NCBI GenBank assembly: GCA_964480825.1
Contig: CAYZRJ010000021.1
Span: 1-10,898, forward strand
DNA: 10,898 nucleotides
Direction of reading: 5' to 3'
From: CAYZRJ01 sp964480825
Lineage (GTDB): Bacteria > Patescibacteriota > WWE3 > UBA101185 > UBA10185
Below are positions 10,097 to 10,898 of this stretch, in pieces. The notes beneath the pieces were generated by a model. That model searched no databases and was not told the origin of the DNA. It worked only from the letters and a program-made list of their open reading frames with translations. Position 1 is the stretch's first letter, and each line of letters starts with the position of its first letter. The position numbers and the translations under genes are program-made.

Positions 10097-10819
10097 TTAG
10101 TCAAAGTAAAGAGTGTTAAAAGAAGATTGAATTTGTGTTCTTCGGCTGGCCCAAGCAGAATCCAGTGCTACTCCGTCAACCATCACCATAAACCCTTCTT
10201 TTGGTAAAAAGATGTACTCCAATTGGTGCAACAACACGTTGCCGCTTTTTTCTTTCCAAGTAAATTCCATAATCCAAGCATCTTGGTTATTTATTTTTGC
10301 TGATCTACTGGATAAAAGGCTGTCCCCCTGATTTTTGAGTGCATCAAGTCGTGCGGAAACAGCTTGATCCAAGCTTTTAACCCCCTCACTTTTAATAAAT
10401 AACACCGTTATTTGAGGGGGGAAACTATAATAAAGCGGGGGTGTTAAATCTTCCCTATCCATGTCAGTTTCAAAATAAACTCGTACGTCTGAGGAGAATT
10501 TACTCTCATCTCCTCTTTTCCAACCCGAGGGTGGGTTAATAGTAAAGCTAGGTTCTGAGGTTGATTCTTTTGGTATATAAGTAAAAATCGCTCCTGCAGG
10601 TGTGTTACTAATCTTGTTAGCTTTTGGTTCAGTTCCTAAATCAGAGGGATTACTAATTTGGTCTTTGATTCTTTTCTCATCAAGAGCAGCCTTTTTTCCC
10701 GCTTCTTTTTTAATGAATTGGTCTCGAACAATTAATACGCCACCCGTAGCAACAACTATTCCTGCTAATAACAAAATAATAATAGGAATAAATCCTTGTC
10801 GAGAATGATCTTTGGGCAT
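10097..10819 (-). CDS. Membrane-anchored PsbP-like protein (paralogue 1)
   Basis: This 240-aa protein shares its architecture with the next gene. RQGFIPIIILLLAGIVVATG (about 7-26) forms an N-terminal anchor helix. A basic, Lys-rich helix (33-52) is followed by a Pro/Ser-rich linker, then a PsbP-like domain starting at FTINPPSGWKRGD (about 92-104). The end, LEYIFLPKEGFMVMVDGVA followed by RRTQIQSSFNTLYF, parallels the final strand and helix of the paralogue. The ATG at 10819 follows a strong promoter whose -10 box ends six bases upstream, so the mRNA is likely leaderless. The pair is a tandem duplication with strong divergence. Function in CPR cells is unknown; cell-envelope exposure is inferred from the anchor. 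Confidence 0.75.
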   Translation of the reverse strand: MPKDHSRQGFIPIIILLLAGIVVATGGVLIVRDQFIKKEAGKKAALDEKRIKDQISNPSDLGTEPKANKISNTPAGAIFTYIPKESTSEPSFTINPPSGWKRGDESKFSSDVRVYFETDMDREDLTPPLYYSFPPQITVLFIKSEGVKSLDQAVSARLDALKNQGDSLLSSRSAKINNQDAWIMEFTWKEKSGNVLLHQLEYIFLPKEGFMVMVDGVALDSAWASRRTQIQSSFNTLYFD

Positions 10820-10825
10820 TAATTA

Positions 10826-10854
10826 AACTTATTACCTTGTGTTATGTTTGTCAA
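10826..10854 (-). promoter_or_regulatory. Promoter of the PsbP-like gene pair (leaderless)
   Basis: A perfect TTGACA (10849-10854) and TAAGTT (10826-10831) are 17 bp apart on the minus strand. TAATTA separates the -10 box from the ATG at 10819. Confidence 0.7.
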
Positions 10855-10898
10855 TCAGGGCTTAATGGTTCATAACATATGCGACAACTTCCATCGGT

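Noticed and set aside
10019..10110. Leaderless start for the 10052 gene
   Set aside because: No -10-like box lies six bases before the GTG; TATAGA ends only two bases away. Co-transcription with the upstream paralogue is more likely.

Overview
This is a window of low-GC bacterial DNA using the standard code (TGA is a stop, for example at the end of the abiEi gene). The gene content suggests a Candidate Phyla Radiation (Patescibacteria) genome, perhaps Microgenomates or Katanobacteria-like: a DUF1189 membrane protein, tandem PsbP-like surface proteins, a DUF6922/AbiEii pair, MscL with a C-terminal zinc ribbon, and a serine recombinase tail running into a tRNA. That placement is inference from family knowledge. 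No phylogenetic marker is present.

Layout. The left backbone (1-1034) holds a DUF1189 membrane protein and tRNA-Asn(GTT). The right backbone (about 9400-10898) holds two tandem anchored PsbP-like proteins. Between them, about 1034-8427, lies an accessory region that looks like an array of small self-contained modules accreted at the 3' end of the tRNA. In order it holds: a serine-recombinase C-terminal remnant whose reading frame ends inside the tRNA; a DUF6624 protein; a graspetide (microviridin-like RiPP) locus; an AbiEi/AbiEii toxin-antitoxin operon; a 62-aa protein; a 117-aa membrane-anchored protein; a half-size EamA-like transporter; a 93-aa membrane protein; mscL; and a 169-aa soluble protein. 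A second AbiEii-type nucleotidyltransferase with a DUF6922 partner begins at the last repeat.

Module boundaries from about 3270 onward carry one of two same-orientation repeats. R1 ends in the same nine bases as the tRNA-Asn gene (GGGGAGCCA) and occurs near 4876, 5399, 7651 and 8403. R2 (TTCTAACATCCTC, usually followed about 10 bases later by AGAGCCAA) occurs near 3274, 6042 and 7032. The four plus-strand non-mscL modules each have a 17-bp-spaced promoter, a Shine-Dalgarno sequence and a rho-independent terminator. They therefore resemble integron cassettes in layout but are independently expressed, and the repeats resemble serial attachment-site scars rather than attC.

The most notable content is the graspetide locus at 1933-3192 on the minus strand. 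A 43-residue precursor (2982-3113), too short for a usual ORF cutoff, carries a PFLAQLL leader motif matching the microviridin PFFARFL motif and a core rich in Thr/Ser and Asp/Glu. It has a strong ribosome binding site and promoter. A hairpin separates it from an ATP-grasp ligase gene that is interrupted by a single-base frameshift near 2400.

Other regulatory structure: genes at 51, 6529, 9320 and 10819 place a -10 box exactly six bases before the start codon, suggesting leaderless mRNAs, whereas module genes have strong Shine-Dalgarno sites. MscL appears to have lost its ATG (ATA at the expected start). The AbiE promoter carries two abutting palindromes suited to AbiEi autoregulation.
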